Part shown: positions 15,820 through 24,622 of the stretch, in pieces
Layout of the letters: every line of letters begins with the position of its first letter
Numbering within the stretch: the stretch's first letter is position 1
Source: Ralstonia pickettii DTP0602
GTDB taxonomy: Bacteria; Pseudomonadota; Gammaproteobacteria; Burkholderiales; Burkholderiaceae
Reading direction: 5' to 3'
Length of the DNA stretch: 64,000 bases
NCBI GenBank assembly: GCA_000471925.1
Contig: CP006668.1
Span: 744,001-808,000, forward strand
The notes under the pieces: generated by a model
Seen by the model: the letters and a program-made list of their open reading frames with translations, nothing else
What the model was told of the DNA's origin: nothing
Database searches by the model: none
Translations under genes and position numbers: made by a program

Positions 15820-17521
15820 TCAGCAACAGTACGAACAACAACAGGTCACCGTGGGCTGCGCCATCACGGCGTTTCTCGAACAGTGCGGCGTCAAGGCTGC
15901 ATTCGGTGTGATCTCGATCCACAACATGCCGATCCTCGACGCCATGGGCGAGCGCGGCAAGATCCGCTTCGTGCCGGCGCGCGGCGAAGCGGGCGGCACC
16001 AACATGGCCGATGCCTATGCCCGCACCACCGGCGGCCTGGGCGTGTGCCTGACCAGCACAGGCACCGCCGCGGGCAATGCCGCCGGCGCCATGGTGGAAG
16101 CGCTGACCGCCGGCACGCCGCTGCTGCATATCACCGGCCAGATCGAGACGCCGTACCTGGACCAGAGCCTGGCCTACATCCACGAAGCGCCGGACCAGCT
16201 CACCATGCTGAAGGCCGTGTCGAAGGCCGCCTTCCGCATCCGCAGCGCGGATACCGCTATCAGCACCATCAAGCTGGCGGTGCAGACCGCGCTGACGGCG
16301 CCGACCGGCCCGGTCAGCGTGGAGATCCCCATCGACATCCAGGCCGCGCTGATCGACCTGCCGGCCGACCTGCAGCCGTTGCCGGTGCCCAAGCACGTGC
16401 CGTCGACGCACGCGCTGGACGCGCTCGCCGAGCGCCTGGCCAATGCCAAGCGTCCGCTGCTGTGGCTGGGTGGCGGTGCGCGCCACGCCTCGGCGCAGGT
16501 GCGCCGCCTGATGGACCTGGGCTTCGGCGTGGTCACCAGCACGCAGGGCCGCGGCATCGTGGCGGAAGACGATCCCCGAACGCTTGGCGCCTTCAACCTG
16601 CACAAGCCGGTCGAGAACTTCTACCAGACCTGCGACGCAATGCTGGTGGTGGGCTCGCGCCTGCGCGGCAATGAAACGCTGAAGTATGAACTGAAGCTGC
16701 CGCGCCCGCTGCTGCGCATCGACGCCGACCCGGCCGCCGAAGGCCGCTGCTACCAGAGCGACTGCTTTGTCAGCGGCGACGCCGCGCTGGCGCTGGATGC
16801 GCTGGCCGACCGCCTGGAAGGCCGCATGAAGGTCGACCCGGCTTTTGCCGCCGACCTGCGCCGCGCGCATGACGTCGCCGTCAACGGCCTGGTCGATGGC
16901 CTCGGCCCGTACTCGGCGCTGGTGCAGGCGCTGCAGGAAGCGGTCGGCCGCAACTTCAACTGGGTGCGCGACGTGACCGTGTCGAACAGCACCTGGGGCA
17001 ACCGCCAGCTGCGCATCTTCGACTCGCGTGCCGGCGTGCATGCGCTGGGCGGCGGCATCGGCCAGGGCCTGGCGATGGGCATCGGCGCCGCCATCGGCGC
17101 GGCGGCGACGGCCTCGGGCAAGAAGACCTTCACGCTGGCCGGCGACGGCGGCTTCATCCTGAACCTGGGCGAGCTGGCGACTGCGGTGCAGGAACGTGCC
17201 GACATGGTCATTGTGCTGATGAACGACAAGGGCTACGGCGTGATCAAGAACATCCAGGACGCGCAGTATGGCGGCCGCCGTCACTACGTAGACCTGCATA
17301 CGCCCGACTACGCCGCACTGTCCAAGTCGCTGTCGCTGCGCCATGCACGCGTCAGCAGCCTGGCCGAGATCGGCACCGCGCTGGAGCAGGCCACGATCGA
17401 GCCCGGTCCGTTCCTGCTGGAAATCGACATGCTGTCCATCGGCAGCTTCAAGACCGTGTTTGCCGGCCCGCCGGTGAACAAGGAAACCCCGGCTTCGGAA
17501 CAGGCCACCGTCAGCGCCTGA
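15812..17521 (+). CDS. Thiamine-diphosphate-dependent enzyme (acetolactate synthase/decarboxylase-like)
   Basis: 569 residues, three-domain ThDP enzyme. Catalytic Glu is in VPARGEAGG near residue 53; the central domain follows; the ThDP/Mg motif is GDGGF...MNDKGYG in the C-terminal domain. The family includes acetolactate synthase, benzoylformate decarboxylase, 2-hydroxyacyl-CoA lyase and dione hydrolases; the motifs do not settle which. In this pathway it could cleave or decarboxylate a 2-oxo acid after ring opening. GGAGG lies 12 bases upstream of ATG 15812. The 8-base overlap with the degenerate SDR suggests linked production. Confidence 0.92.
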   Translation: MPNQQQYEQQQVTVGCAITAFLEQCGVKAAFGVISIHNMPILDAMGERGKIRFVPARGEAGGTNMADAYARTTGGLGVCLTSTGTAAGNAAGAMVEALTAGTPLLHITGQIETPYLDQSLAYIHEAPDQLTMLKAVSKAAFRIRSADTAISTIKLAVQTALTAPTGPVSVEIPIDIQAALIDLPADLQPLPVPKHVPSTHALDALAERLANAKRPLLWLGGGARHASAQVRRLMDLGFGVVTSTQGRGIVAEDDPRTLGAFNLHKPVENFYQTCDAMLVVGSRLRGNETLKYELKLPRPLLRIDADPAAEGRCYQSDCFVSGDAALALDALADRLEGRMKVDPAFAADLRRAHDVAVNGLVDGLGPYSALVQALQEAVGRNFNWVRDVTVSNSTWGNRQLRIFDSRAGVHALGGGIGQGLAMGIGAAIGAAATASGKKTFTLAGDGGFILNLGELATAVQERADMVIVLMNDKGYGVIKNIQDAQYGGRRHYVDLHTPDYAALSKSLSLRHARVSSLAEIGTALEQATIEPGPFLLEIDMLSIGSFKTVFAGPPVNKETPASEQATVSA

Positions 17522-17535
17522 GGGAGACCAGAAAA

Positions 17536-18342
17536 ATGCTGCATGTGTCCATGATTGGGTGCGGTGCGATCGGCCGCGGCGTGCTCGAGTTGCTCAAGAG
17601 CGATCCGGATGTCGTGTTCGACGTGGTGATCGTGCCCGAGAGCACGATGGACGAAGCACGCGGCGCGCTCTCCGCGCTGGCGCCAGGCGTCCGCGTGGCG
17701 ACGCACCTGAACGACAGCGACGGCCGTCCCGACCTGCTGGTCGAGTGTGCCGGCCACCATGCGCTGGAAGAGCACATCGTGCCGGCGCTGGAGCGCGGCA
17801 TCCCGTGCATGGTGGTGTCGGTGGGCGCGCTGTCCGAACCCGGCATGGCCGAGCGGCTGGAAGAAGCCGCGCGCCGCGGCGGCACGCAGGTGCAGCTGCT
17901 GTCTGGCGCGATCGGCGCCATCGACGCGCTGGCAGCGGCGCGTGTCGGCGGCCTGGACGAGGTCATCTACACCGGCCGCAAGCCGGCGCGCGCCTGGGTC
18001 GGCACGCCGGCCGAGCAGCTGTTCGACCTGGATGCGCTGACCGAGCCGACCGTGATCTTCGAAGGCAGCGCTCGTGACGCGGCGCGTCTTTATCCCAAGA
18101 ACGCCAACGTGGCCGCCACGGTCTCGCTGGCCGGGCTCGGGCTGGATCGCACGTCGGTGAAGCTGCTGGCCGATCCGCATGCGGTTGAGAACGTGCATCA
18201 CGTGGAAGCGCGCGGCGCGTTTGGCGGCTTCGAGCTGACCATGCGCGGCAAGCCGCTCGCGGCCAATCCCAAGACTTCCGCGCTGACGGTGTTCAGCGTG
18301 GTGCGGGCGCTGGGCAACCGCGCCCACGCGGTCTCGATCTAG
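17536..18342 (+). CDS. L-aspartate dehydrogenase-like protein (DUF108 family)
   Basis: 268 residues. Rossmann motif GCGAIG at 8-13; then DLLVECAGHHALEEH and a DUF108 catalytic region (SGAIGAIDAL, KNANVAATVSLAGLGLD, GGFELTM). Characterised relatives in Pseudomonas and Ralstonia interconvert aspartate and oxaloacetate with NAD(P). Here the gene sits between a ThDP enzyme and an aldehyde dehydrogenase and no NAD-biosynthesis genes are near, so its real substrate may be an imine or amino acid from the catabolic pathway. Spacing is 14 bases after the ThDP gene. Confidence 0.88.
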   Translation: MLHVSMIGCGAIGRGVLELLKSDPDVVFDVVIVPESTMDEARGALSALAPGVRVATHLNDSDGRPDLLVECAGHHALEEHIVPALERGIPCMVVSVGALSEPGMAERLEEAARRGGTQVQLLSGAIGAIDALAAARVGGLDEVIYTGRKPARAWVGTPAEQLFDLDALTEPTVIFEGSARDAARLYPKNANVAATVSLAGLGLDRTSVKLLADPHAVENVHHVEARGAFGGFELTMRGKPLAANPKTSALTVFSVVRALGNRAHAVSI

Positions 18343-18382
18343 TCGCGCTCCACGCGCCCCACAGACTTAGCAGGCAACGACA

Positions 18383-19861
18383 ATGAACCCACAAGAAGTA
18401 CTCCGCATCTGCATCGCGGGCGAATGGCGCCTGGGGACCGGCGACCGCTACGGCACGCGCTACCCGGCTACCGGCGAAGTGGTGGCCGAACTCAACGCCG
18501 CCAGCCTGGCGGACGTGGAAGAAGCCATGCAGGGCGCCCATCAGGCCTTCCTCACCAGCGGCTGGGCCCAGCGCAAGCCGCACGAGCGTGCTGCCGTCCT
18601 CTATCGCGTTGCCGAGTTGATCCGCGCGCAAGCCGAGCCGCTCGCCCAGCGCCAGCGCCTGGACAACGGCAAGCCGATCAGCGAGACGCGCGCGCTGGTG
18701 GCCAGCGCCGCCGGCACCTTCCAGTTCTTTGCCGCCGCCTGCGAGACGCTGGAAGAGACCATCACGCCGCAGCGCGGCGACTGCCTGACCATGAGCGTGT
18801 ACGAGCCGATGGGCGTGGTCGCGGCGATCACGCCGTGGAACTCGCCGATCGCCAGCGAGGCACAGAAAATGGCGCCCGCGCTGGCAGCCGGCAACGCCGT
18901 GGTGGTCAAGCCCGCCGAGGTCACGCCGCTGATGGCGCTGGAACTGGCGCGCATCTGCGAAGAGGCCGGCGTGCCCAAGGGCCTGATCAGCGTGCTGCCC
19001 GGCAAGGGCTCGGTGATCGGCGACGCCATCACCAAGCATCCGCTGGTGCGCCGCGTGTCGTTCACCGGCGGCACCACCACCGGCAAGCACATCGCCCATA
19101 TCGCCGCCGACAAGATGATGCCGGTGTCGCTGGAGCTGGGCGGCAAGTCGCCGACCATGGTGTTCGACGATGCCGACCTGGACCACGCGGTCAACGGCGT
19201 GCTGTACGGCATCTTCAGCTCGTCGGGGGAGTCGTGCATCGCCGGCTCGCGCCTGTTCGTGGCGCGCTCGCAGTACGAGGCCTTTATCGACCGCCTGGCC
19301 GCGGGCGCGGCGCACCTGCGCGTGGGCGACCCCGCCGACGATCGCACCCAGATGGGGCCGCTGATCACCGACCGCCACCGTGACAGCATCGAGTCATACG
19401 TGGCAGCAGGCGTGGAAGAGGGTGGCCAACTGCGCACTGGCGGGCTGCGTCCCGAGGTCGCTGGCCTGCCCAACGGCTACTTCTACACGCCGACCATCAT
19501 CGAAGGGCTGGATAACAACGCCCGCATCTGCCAGGAAGAGATCTTCGGGCCGGTGCTGGTGGCGATCCCGTTCGACGACGAGGACGACCTGATCGCGCAG
19601 GCCAACGACAGCGTCTACGCGCTGGCCGCCGGCATCTGGACGCGCGACTACAAGCGCGCCTGGCGCGTGGCACGGGCCTTGCAGGCGGGCAATGTGTGGA
19701 TCAACACCTACAAGCAGTTCTCGATTGCGACGCCGTTCGGCGGCTGGCGCGACAGCGGCCTGGGCCGTGAGAAGGGACGGCTTGGCATCCTGCAGTACAT
19801 GGAGCAGAAGAGCGTGTACTGGGGCCTGAACGAACAACCGCTGCCGTGGGCCAACCACTGA
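18383..19861 (+). CDS. NAD(P)-dependent aldehyde dehydrogenase
   Basis: 492 residues, standard length. N153 (PWNSP), E251 (LELGGKSP) and catalytic C285 (GESCIAG) are all present; cofactor loop FTGGTTTG at 227-234. It would oxidise an aldehyde intermediate, such as a muconic or other semialdehyde, to the acid. The pathway assignment is inferred from neighbours only. It follows the aspartate-dehydrogenase-like gene by 40 bases and precedes the VOC dioxygenase by 22 bases. Confidence 0.95.
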   Translation: MNPQEVLRICIAGEWRLGTGDRYGTRYPATGEVVAELNAASLADVEEAMQGAHQAFLTSGWAQRKPHERAAVLYRVAELIRAQAEPLAQRQRLDNGKPISETRALVASAAGTFQFFAAACETLEETITPQRGDCLTMSVYEPMGVVAAITPWNSPIASEAQKMAPALAAGNAVVVKPAEVTPLMALELARICEEAGVPKGLISVLPGKGSVIGDAITKHPLVRRVSFTGGTTTGKHIAHIAADKMMPVSLELGGKSPTMVFDDADLDHAVNGVLYGIFSSSGESCIAGSRLFVARSQYEAFIDRLAAGAAHLRVGDPADDRTQMGPLITDRHRDSIESYVAAGVEEGGQLRTGGLRPEVAGLPNGYFYTPTIIEGLDNNARICQEEIFGPVLVAIPFDDEDDLIAQANDSVYALAAGIWTRDYKRAWRVARALQAGNVWINTYKQFSIATPFGGWRDSGLGREKGRLGILQYMEQKSVYWGLNEQPLPWANH

Positions 19862-19883
19862 ACCCGGCAGGCTGGAGCTAGCA

Positions 19884-20858
19884 ATGATCAAGGTATTGGG
19901 GATCGACGAGATCGTCTACGGCGCGGATGACTTTGACGCCTGCCGTGGCTTTTTCTCGGACTGGGGCCTGGCCATCAAGCGCGACGACGCGCAGGGCCTG
20001 GACTTCGAAACGCTGAACGGCTGCCGCGTGCTGGTGCGCCGCATCGACGACGCCACGTTGCCGCCCGCCATCGAAGCCGGCCCGACGCTGCGCGAAGTGG
20101 TGTGGGGCGTGGACTCGCAGGCATCGCTCGACCATCTGGCGGACGCAATTGCCGACGCACCGGGCTATGTGAAGCAAGGCGAGGGTGACACCCTGCGCAT
20201 CGGCTGCACCGACCCGAACGGCCTGGCAGTGCGCTTCCAGGTCACGCGCAAGCATGACGTGCAGGTCGAATGCGCGCTGATGAACACATGGAACGACAAG
20301 CCGCGCCTGAACCAGCGCAGCCCGATCTACGACCACGCCACGCCGATCGAGGTGGGCCACGTGGTGTTCTTCGTGAAAGACGTAAAGGCCACGGAGCGCT
20401 TCTATGTCGAGAAGTTCGGCTTCGTGCCGTCGGATCGCTATCCGGATCGCGGCGCGTTCCTGCGCTGCACGGCGGACGGCGGTCACCATGACTTGTTCCT
20501 GCTGCAGCTGCCGGAACCGAAGAGCGGCCTGAACCACGTTGCCTTCACCGTGCGCGACATCCACGAGGTCTTCGGCGGCGGCATGCACGTCTCGCGCAAG
20601 GGCTGGGACACGCAGCTCGGCCCGGGCCGCCACCCAATCTCGTCGGCCTACTTCTGGTACTTCAAGAATCCGGCCGGCGGCCTGATCGAGTACTACGCCG
20701 ACGAAGACCAGCTCGACGAGCACTGGGAGCCGCGCGCCTTCGAGCCTGGCCCGACCATGTTCGCCGAGTGGGCGATCGAGGGCGGCATCGACGGCAACAC
20801 CCGCCGCCAGAAGAACGCGGGCGGACCGGCAGGCAAGTTCCTGACCGAGAAGCGGTAA
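19884..20858 (+). CDS. VOC-family extradiol ring-cleavage dioxygenase-like protein
   Basis: 324 residues built of two VOC modules. The C-terminal module carries the probable iron ligands: His in VGHVVFFV, His in LNHVAFTV and Glu in GLIEYYAD, which is the type I extradiol dioxygenase pattern. The N-terminal module lacks these ligands, as usual. It likely opens a dihydroxylated ring meta to the diol using Fe(II) and O2. Position after the ALDH and before the oxygenase reductase supports a meta-cleavage pathway. Confidence 0.87.
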   Translation: MIKVLGIDEIVYGADDFDACRGFFSDWGLAIKRDDAQGLDFETLNGCRVLVRRIDDATLPPAIEAGPTLREVVWGVDSQASLDHLADAIADAPGYVKQGEGDTLRIGCTDPNGLAVRFQVTRKHDVQVECALMNTWNDKPRLNQRSPIYDHATPIEVGHVVFFVKDVKATERFYVEKFGFVPSDRYPDRGAFLRCTADGGHHDLFLLQLPEPKSGLNHVAFTVRDIHEVFGGGMHVSRKGWDTQLGPGRHPISSAYFWYFKNPAGGLIEYYADEDQLDEHWEPRAFEPGPTMFAEWAIEGGIDGNTRRQKNAGGPAGKFLTEKR

Positions 20859-20889
20859 GTCAGCAGCAAGCGGAAACGAAGGAAGCAGC

Positions 20890-21846
20890 ATGAGTGCCCA
20901 CCAGTCCCTGACCCTGCGTGTCCAGGCCATGCGTTACGAAGCGCGCGGCGTGGTCAGCATCGAATTGCAAGATCCCGAAGGGAAGACCCTGCCCGAGTAC
21001 AGCCCGGGCGCCCATATCGACCTGCACCTGGGCAATGGCCTGGTGCGCAGCTACTCGCTGTGCGGTGCGCCGGAAGTGCGCCAGCGCTATACCGTGGGCG
21101 TGCTGCTGGACCGCGGCAGCCGCGGCGGCTCGCGCTATGTGCACGAGCAGCTGCGCGTGGGCACCACGCTGACCGTGGGCGCGCCGCGCAACAACTTCGC
21201 GCTGGACGAGTCCGCCGCGCACACCGTGCTGGTCGCCGGCGGCATCGGCGTCACGCCGATCGTCTGCATGGCGCGCCGGCTGGCCGAGCTGGGCAAGTCG
21301 TTCACGCTGCTGTACTGTGCGCGTTCGCGCGCCGAGGCGGCGTTTGTCGAGGCGCTGTCGGCGCATGGCGATGCGGTGCGATTCCACTTCGATGACGAGG
21401 CTGGCGTGCCGCCTGACCTGAAGGCAATGCTGGCCGGTCAGGATGCGCAGACGCACTTCTACTGCTGCGGCCCCGGCCCGATGCTCAAGGCATTCGAGGC
21501 CGCCTGCGAAGCGCACGGCTATCCGAATGTCCATATCGAGCGCTTTGCCGCTGACCCGTCGACCGAGGCGGTGCAGGAGGGCGAGTATGTGGTGTCGCTG
21601 TCGCGCACCGGTACCACCGTCAAGGTGCCGTCGGGCAAGTCGCTGCTGGACGCACTGCTCGATGCCGGCGTGGAGATGGACTACAGCTGCCGCGAAGGCG
21701 TGTGCGGTTCGTGCGAGACCGCCGTGCTGGAAGGCTGCCCGGACCACCGCGACAGCGTGCTGAGCAACAGCGAGCGCGCCAGCAACAAGACCATGATGGT
21801 GTGCGTCTCCGGCTGCAAGGGCAATCGCCTGGTGCTGGACCTGTAA
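20890..21846 (+). CDS. Phthalate-dioxygenase-type oxygenase reductase (FMN, NADH, [2Fe-2S])
   Basis: 318 residues. FMN-binding R53-S-Y-S56, NAD-binding GGIGVTP at 117-123 and CGPGPML at 193-199, and a C-terminal plant-type ferredoxin with C267, C272, C275 and C305. This domain order (flavin, NAD, then ferredoxin at the C-terminus) is that of phthalate dioxygenase reductase and vanillate demethylase reductase. It most likely passes electrons to the Rieske protein encoded at 11718. No other oxygenase reductase was seen in the window. Confidence 0.95.
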   Translation: MSAHQSLTLRVQAMRYEARGVVSIELQDPEGKTLPEYSPGAHIDLHLGNGLVRSYSLCGAPEVRQRYTVGVLLDRGSRGGSRYVHEQLRVGTTLTVGAPRNNFALDESAAHTVLVAGGIGVTPIVCMARRLAELGKSFTLLYCARSRAEAAFVEALSAHGDAVRFHFDDEAGVPPDLKAMLAGQDAQTHFYCCGPGPMLKAFEAACEAHGYPNVHIERFAADPSTEAVQEGEYVVSLSRTGTTVKVPSGKSLLDALLDAGVEMDYSCREGVCGSCETAVLEGCPDHRDSVLSNSERASNKTMMVCVSGCKGNRLVLDL

Positions 21847-21860
21847 TTTCGCGACTGGGT

Positions 21861-21901
21861 GCTCCCCTCTCCCGCGTGCGGGAGAGGGGCGGGGGAGAGG
21901 G
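21861..21901. repeat. REP-like palindrome, copy 1
   Basis: A hairpin-forming element (CTCCCCTCTCCCGC then GCGGGAGAGGGGC) followed by GGGGGAGAGGG. A second copy lies inverted at 22001-22042. Such elements recur between genes in this group of bacteria; the pair can fold into a cruciform or stem in RNA. Confidence 0.8.
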
Positions 21902-22000
21902 CAAGCGCTGGCCGCAGGCGACGCACTGCCACATTCCGATCTCCTCTTCAAAGGCCGCCGGGTGGTAGTTCCACGCGTGGATGCCGATCGCGAACGCCAG

Positions 22001-22042
22001 CCCTCTCCCCCGGCCTCTCTCCCGCAAGCGGGAGAGGGGAGC
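22001..22042. repeat. REP-like palindrome, copy 2 (inverted)
   Basis: Reverse complement of the copy at 21861-21901 with a few changes (two extra bases, TTG for GTG in the loop). The two inverted copies with about 100 bases between them resemble a BIME-type doublet and separate the reductase from the transporter gene. Confidence 0.8.
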
Positions 22043-22074
22043 AAACCACCCCCACGAATCAAACGAGAAGTCCC

Positions 22075-23541
22075 GTGTTGACCCAGAGACAAGACGCAGC
22101 GCCGCCCGGCGCGCCGGTGGCCGCCACCGCAGGTATCGTGACCACGGCCGACAGCGCCAGCCAGGGCGCTGCCACGGCAACTGCCCGTACCGGCCCCGTC
22201 ACCCGCGGCAACATCGTCGCCCGCATCGAACGCATGCCGGGCAACGCCATGCATATCCGCGCCCGGCTGCTGATCGGCCTGGCCACCTTCTTCGATGGCT
22301 TCGACGTCATCGCCATCGCCGCCACGCTGCCGCTGCTGATCGCGCAGTGGTCGCTGACGCCAGGCCAGATCGGCTTCCTGATCGCGGCGCCTTCGGTCGG
22401 CCAGCTGGTCGGCGCGCTGCTGTTCCCGGGGTTGGCCGAGCGCTTCGGCCGGCTGCGTTCGATCGGCTGGAGCGCGGGCATCATCGGACTGATGAGCATT
22501 GCCTGCGGCTTCGCGCCGTCATTCGAGATTTTCTTGCTGCTGCGCATCGTGCAGGGCCTCGGCCTTGGCGGTGAGCTGCCGGTGGCCGCCACCTATATCA
22601 ACGAAGTCACGCGCGCGCATGGCCGTGGGCGCTTCGTGCTGCTGTACGAGGTGGTGTTCCCGATCGGCCTGATGGTGTCCAACGGCGTTGGCGCCTGGCT
22701 GGTGCCGCACTACGGCTGGGAGGTGATGTACTTCATCGGCGGCGTGCCACTGGTGCTGTTCTTCATCCTGCGCCGCGTGATCCCGGAATCGCCGCGCTGG
22801 CTGGCGGAGAAAGGCCGTCTTGACGAAGCCGATGCCGCACTGCGTGCGTTCGAGGCGCGCGCCAGGGGTCCGCTGCCGCCGCCGGTCAATGCCAGCAGCT
22901 ACGACCGCATGACCCAGCACCCGCGCCGGCGCGTGCGTGACCTGGTCAGCAAGGCCTACCTCGGCCGCACGCTGGCGGTATGGATGTTGTGGGCGACCTG
23001 CGGCTTTATCCAGTACGGGCTGTCGACGTGGCTGCCTACGGTCTACAAGACTGTGTACCACGCGCCGCTGCAACTGGCGCTGAACCTTGCCGCCGGTGCT
23101 TCGGTGCTGGGTGTGGTCGGTTCGCTGGTATGCGCGATGATCGTCGACAAGGTCGGACGCAAGCCGGTGATCAACGTGTCGTTCCTGCTGTGCGCGCTGT
23201 CGCTGGTGCTGGCGGGCGTGTTCCACGCCTCCTCGGTATATGTGGTGGCGACCTTCTGTGCGCTGGCGATGGGCTTCCTCGCGAGCGGCTTTATCACCGC
23301 CTATGTCTATACGCCGGAGTTGTACCCGACTAGCGTGCGCGCGATGGGCTGCGGCCTGGGCGGAGCCTGGCTGAAGCTGGCGGCGATCTTTGCGCCCGGG
23401 TTGATTGCCGGCACCATCGGCAGCGGCAACCTCAGCGTCGCCTTCTTTGCGCTGGCGGTGGTGCCGGCGCTGGCGGCCATCACCGTGCATTTCCTGGGCA
23501 TCGAGACCAAGGGTCGGGTGCTGGAGGAACTGGAGGTCTGA
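22075..23541 (+). CDS. MFS transporter of the aromatic acid:H+ symporter type
   Basis: About 488 residues from GTG 22075; twelve hydrophobic segments can be followed. The AAHS marks are the DGFD sequence in the first membrane helix and the loop 2-3 motif with LAERFGRLR. A sugar-porter-like PESPRWL follows helix 6. It probably imports the aromatic acid degraded by the cluster. The start is uncertain: the first ATG candidates give loss of helix 1, so GTG 22075 was preferred, with a weak GAGA site. A 60-residue N-terminal extension before helix 1 is long for the family. It ends just before a strong terminator. Confidence 0.88.
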   Translation: MLTQRQDAAPPGAPVAATAGIVTTADSASQGAATATARTGPVTRGNIVARIERMPGNAMHIRARLLIGLATFFDGFDVIAIAATLPLLIAQWSLTPGQIGFLIAAPSVGQLVGALLFPGLAERFGRLRSIGWSAGIIGLMSIACGFAPSFEIFLLLRIVQGLGLGGELPVAATYINEVTRAHGRGRFVLLYEVVFPIGLMVSNGVGAWLVPHYGWEVMYFIGGVPLVLFFILRRVIPESPRWLAEKGRLDEADAALRAFEARARGPLPPPVNASSYDRMTQHPRRRVRDLVSKAYLGRTLAVWMLWATCGFIQYGLSTWLPTVYKTVYHAPLQLALNLAAGASVLGVVGSLVCAMIVDKVGRKPVINVSFLLCALSLVLAGVFHASSVYVVATFCALAMGFLASGFITAYVYTPELYPTSVRAMGCGLGGAWLKLAAIFAPGLIAGTIGSGNLSVAFFALAVVPALAAITVHFLGIETKGRVLEELEV

Positions 23542-23570
23542 ACGGGGGAGTGCTCGTCCCGTTCAGTTAG

Positions 23571-23601
23571 GGCCGCACCGTGATCCGGTGCGGCCTTTTT
23601 T
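23571..23601 (+). terminator. Intrinsic terminator of the long catabolic cluster
   Basis: Perfect 10-bp stem GGCCGCACCG / CGGTGCGGCC with a 5-base loop followed by six T. It ends the plus-strand cluster and lies between convergent genes. Confidence 0.92.
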
Positions 23602-23614
23602 CCTTCTGCGGGGC

Positions 23615-24568
23615 TCAGCTCATCCTCGCCCCGGTAACCGCCACCACCTTGGCCCAGCGCGCGATCTCGCTCTGCAGGAACTGCGTGAACTGGGCGGCAT
23701 CGTTGCCCACCGGCACCAGGCCTTCGCCGGTCAGGCGCTTGCGCATGGCCGGCGACGCCACCGCGGCGCGCACGGATTTCTCCAGTTGCGCAACCAGGTC
23801 CGCCGGCATGCCGGCCGGGCCGAGCAGGCCATACCACGAGCTGTAATCGAAATTGGGTACCACGTCGGCGATCGGTGCGATCTGCGGGAACGTGGCCAGC
23901 CGCTTCAGGCTGCTGATGCCCAGGCCCTTGACCCGGCCGGCCTGGAGCAGGGGCTGCACGGTGGCGACATTGCCCAGCAGCAGGTCGGCCTGGCCGGCGA
24001 CCACGTCGGCCACCGCAGGGCCCGCGCCCTTGTACGGCACGCTGACCAGGTCGATGCCGGCCTCATGCTTGAGCATCTCGCCGGCCAGGTGGTTGGCGCT
24101 GCCGAGGCCGGCCACGGCGATGCTGAGCTTGCCGGGTTTGGACTTGGCCAGCGCGATCAGCTCGCGCACGTTGTTCGCGCCCAGGTCGGGCCGCGACACC
24201 AGCAGCAGCGGTGAACTGGCGATCAGCGAGATCGGCGTGAAGTCCTTGATCGGATCGAACGGCTTCTTGTCGAATAGCGCGGGGTTGATGGCGTGGCTGG
24301 TGTAGCTGAGCAGCAGCGTGCCGCCGTCGGGGTCGGCCTTGGCCACCGCGGTCGCGGCGATATTGCCGGCCGCGCCGCCGCGGTTCTCGACAATAAAGGG
24401 ATGCTTGAGGCGTTGCTCCAGTTCAGCGGCCAGCGCGCGGGCCACCAAGTCGGTGCCGCCGCCTGGCGTGGCGCCGACCAGCACCTTGGTCACGGCCGGG
24501 GCGGCCTGCAGGGTGCTGGGCAGCATCGTGCTGGCCGCCAGCAGCGCCAGGAATTCGCGTCGTTCCAT
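23615..24568 (-). CDS. Bug/TctC-family periplasmic solute-binding protein
   Basis: 317 residues with a signal peptide (MERREFLALLAAS...LQAAPA), partly Tat-like in its RRE start. Family marks: GATPGGGTDLVARAL, FIVENRGGAAGNIA, VPYKGAGPAVADVVAGQ. It is more distant from the other two Bug proteins in the window than these are from each other. It is the third gene of the TauD-like/ICL-family operon, 54 bases after the lyase gene, so its ligand is probably that pathway's substrate. Confidence 0.92.
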   Translation of the reverse strand: MERREFLALLAASTMLPSTLQAAPAVTKVLVGATPGGGTDLVARALAAELEQRLKHPFIVENRGGAAGNIAATAVAKADPDGGTLLLSYTSHAINPALFDKKPFDPIKDFTPISLIASSPLLLVSRPDLGANNVRELIALAKSKPGKLSIAVAGLGSANHLAGEMLKHEAGIDLVSVPYKGAGPAVADVVAGQADLLLGNVATVQPLLQAGRVKGLGISSLKRLATFPQIAPIADVVPNFDYSSWYGLLGPAGMPADLVAQLEKSVRAAVASPAMRKRLTGEGLVPVGNDAAQFTQFLQSEIARWAKVVAVTGARMS

Positions 24569-24622
24569 GTTTTGTCTCCGTTTCTCTATTTATGTTTGTT
24601 CGATGGGCTGCGGCGTGTGCCG

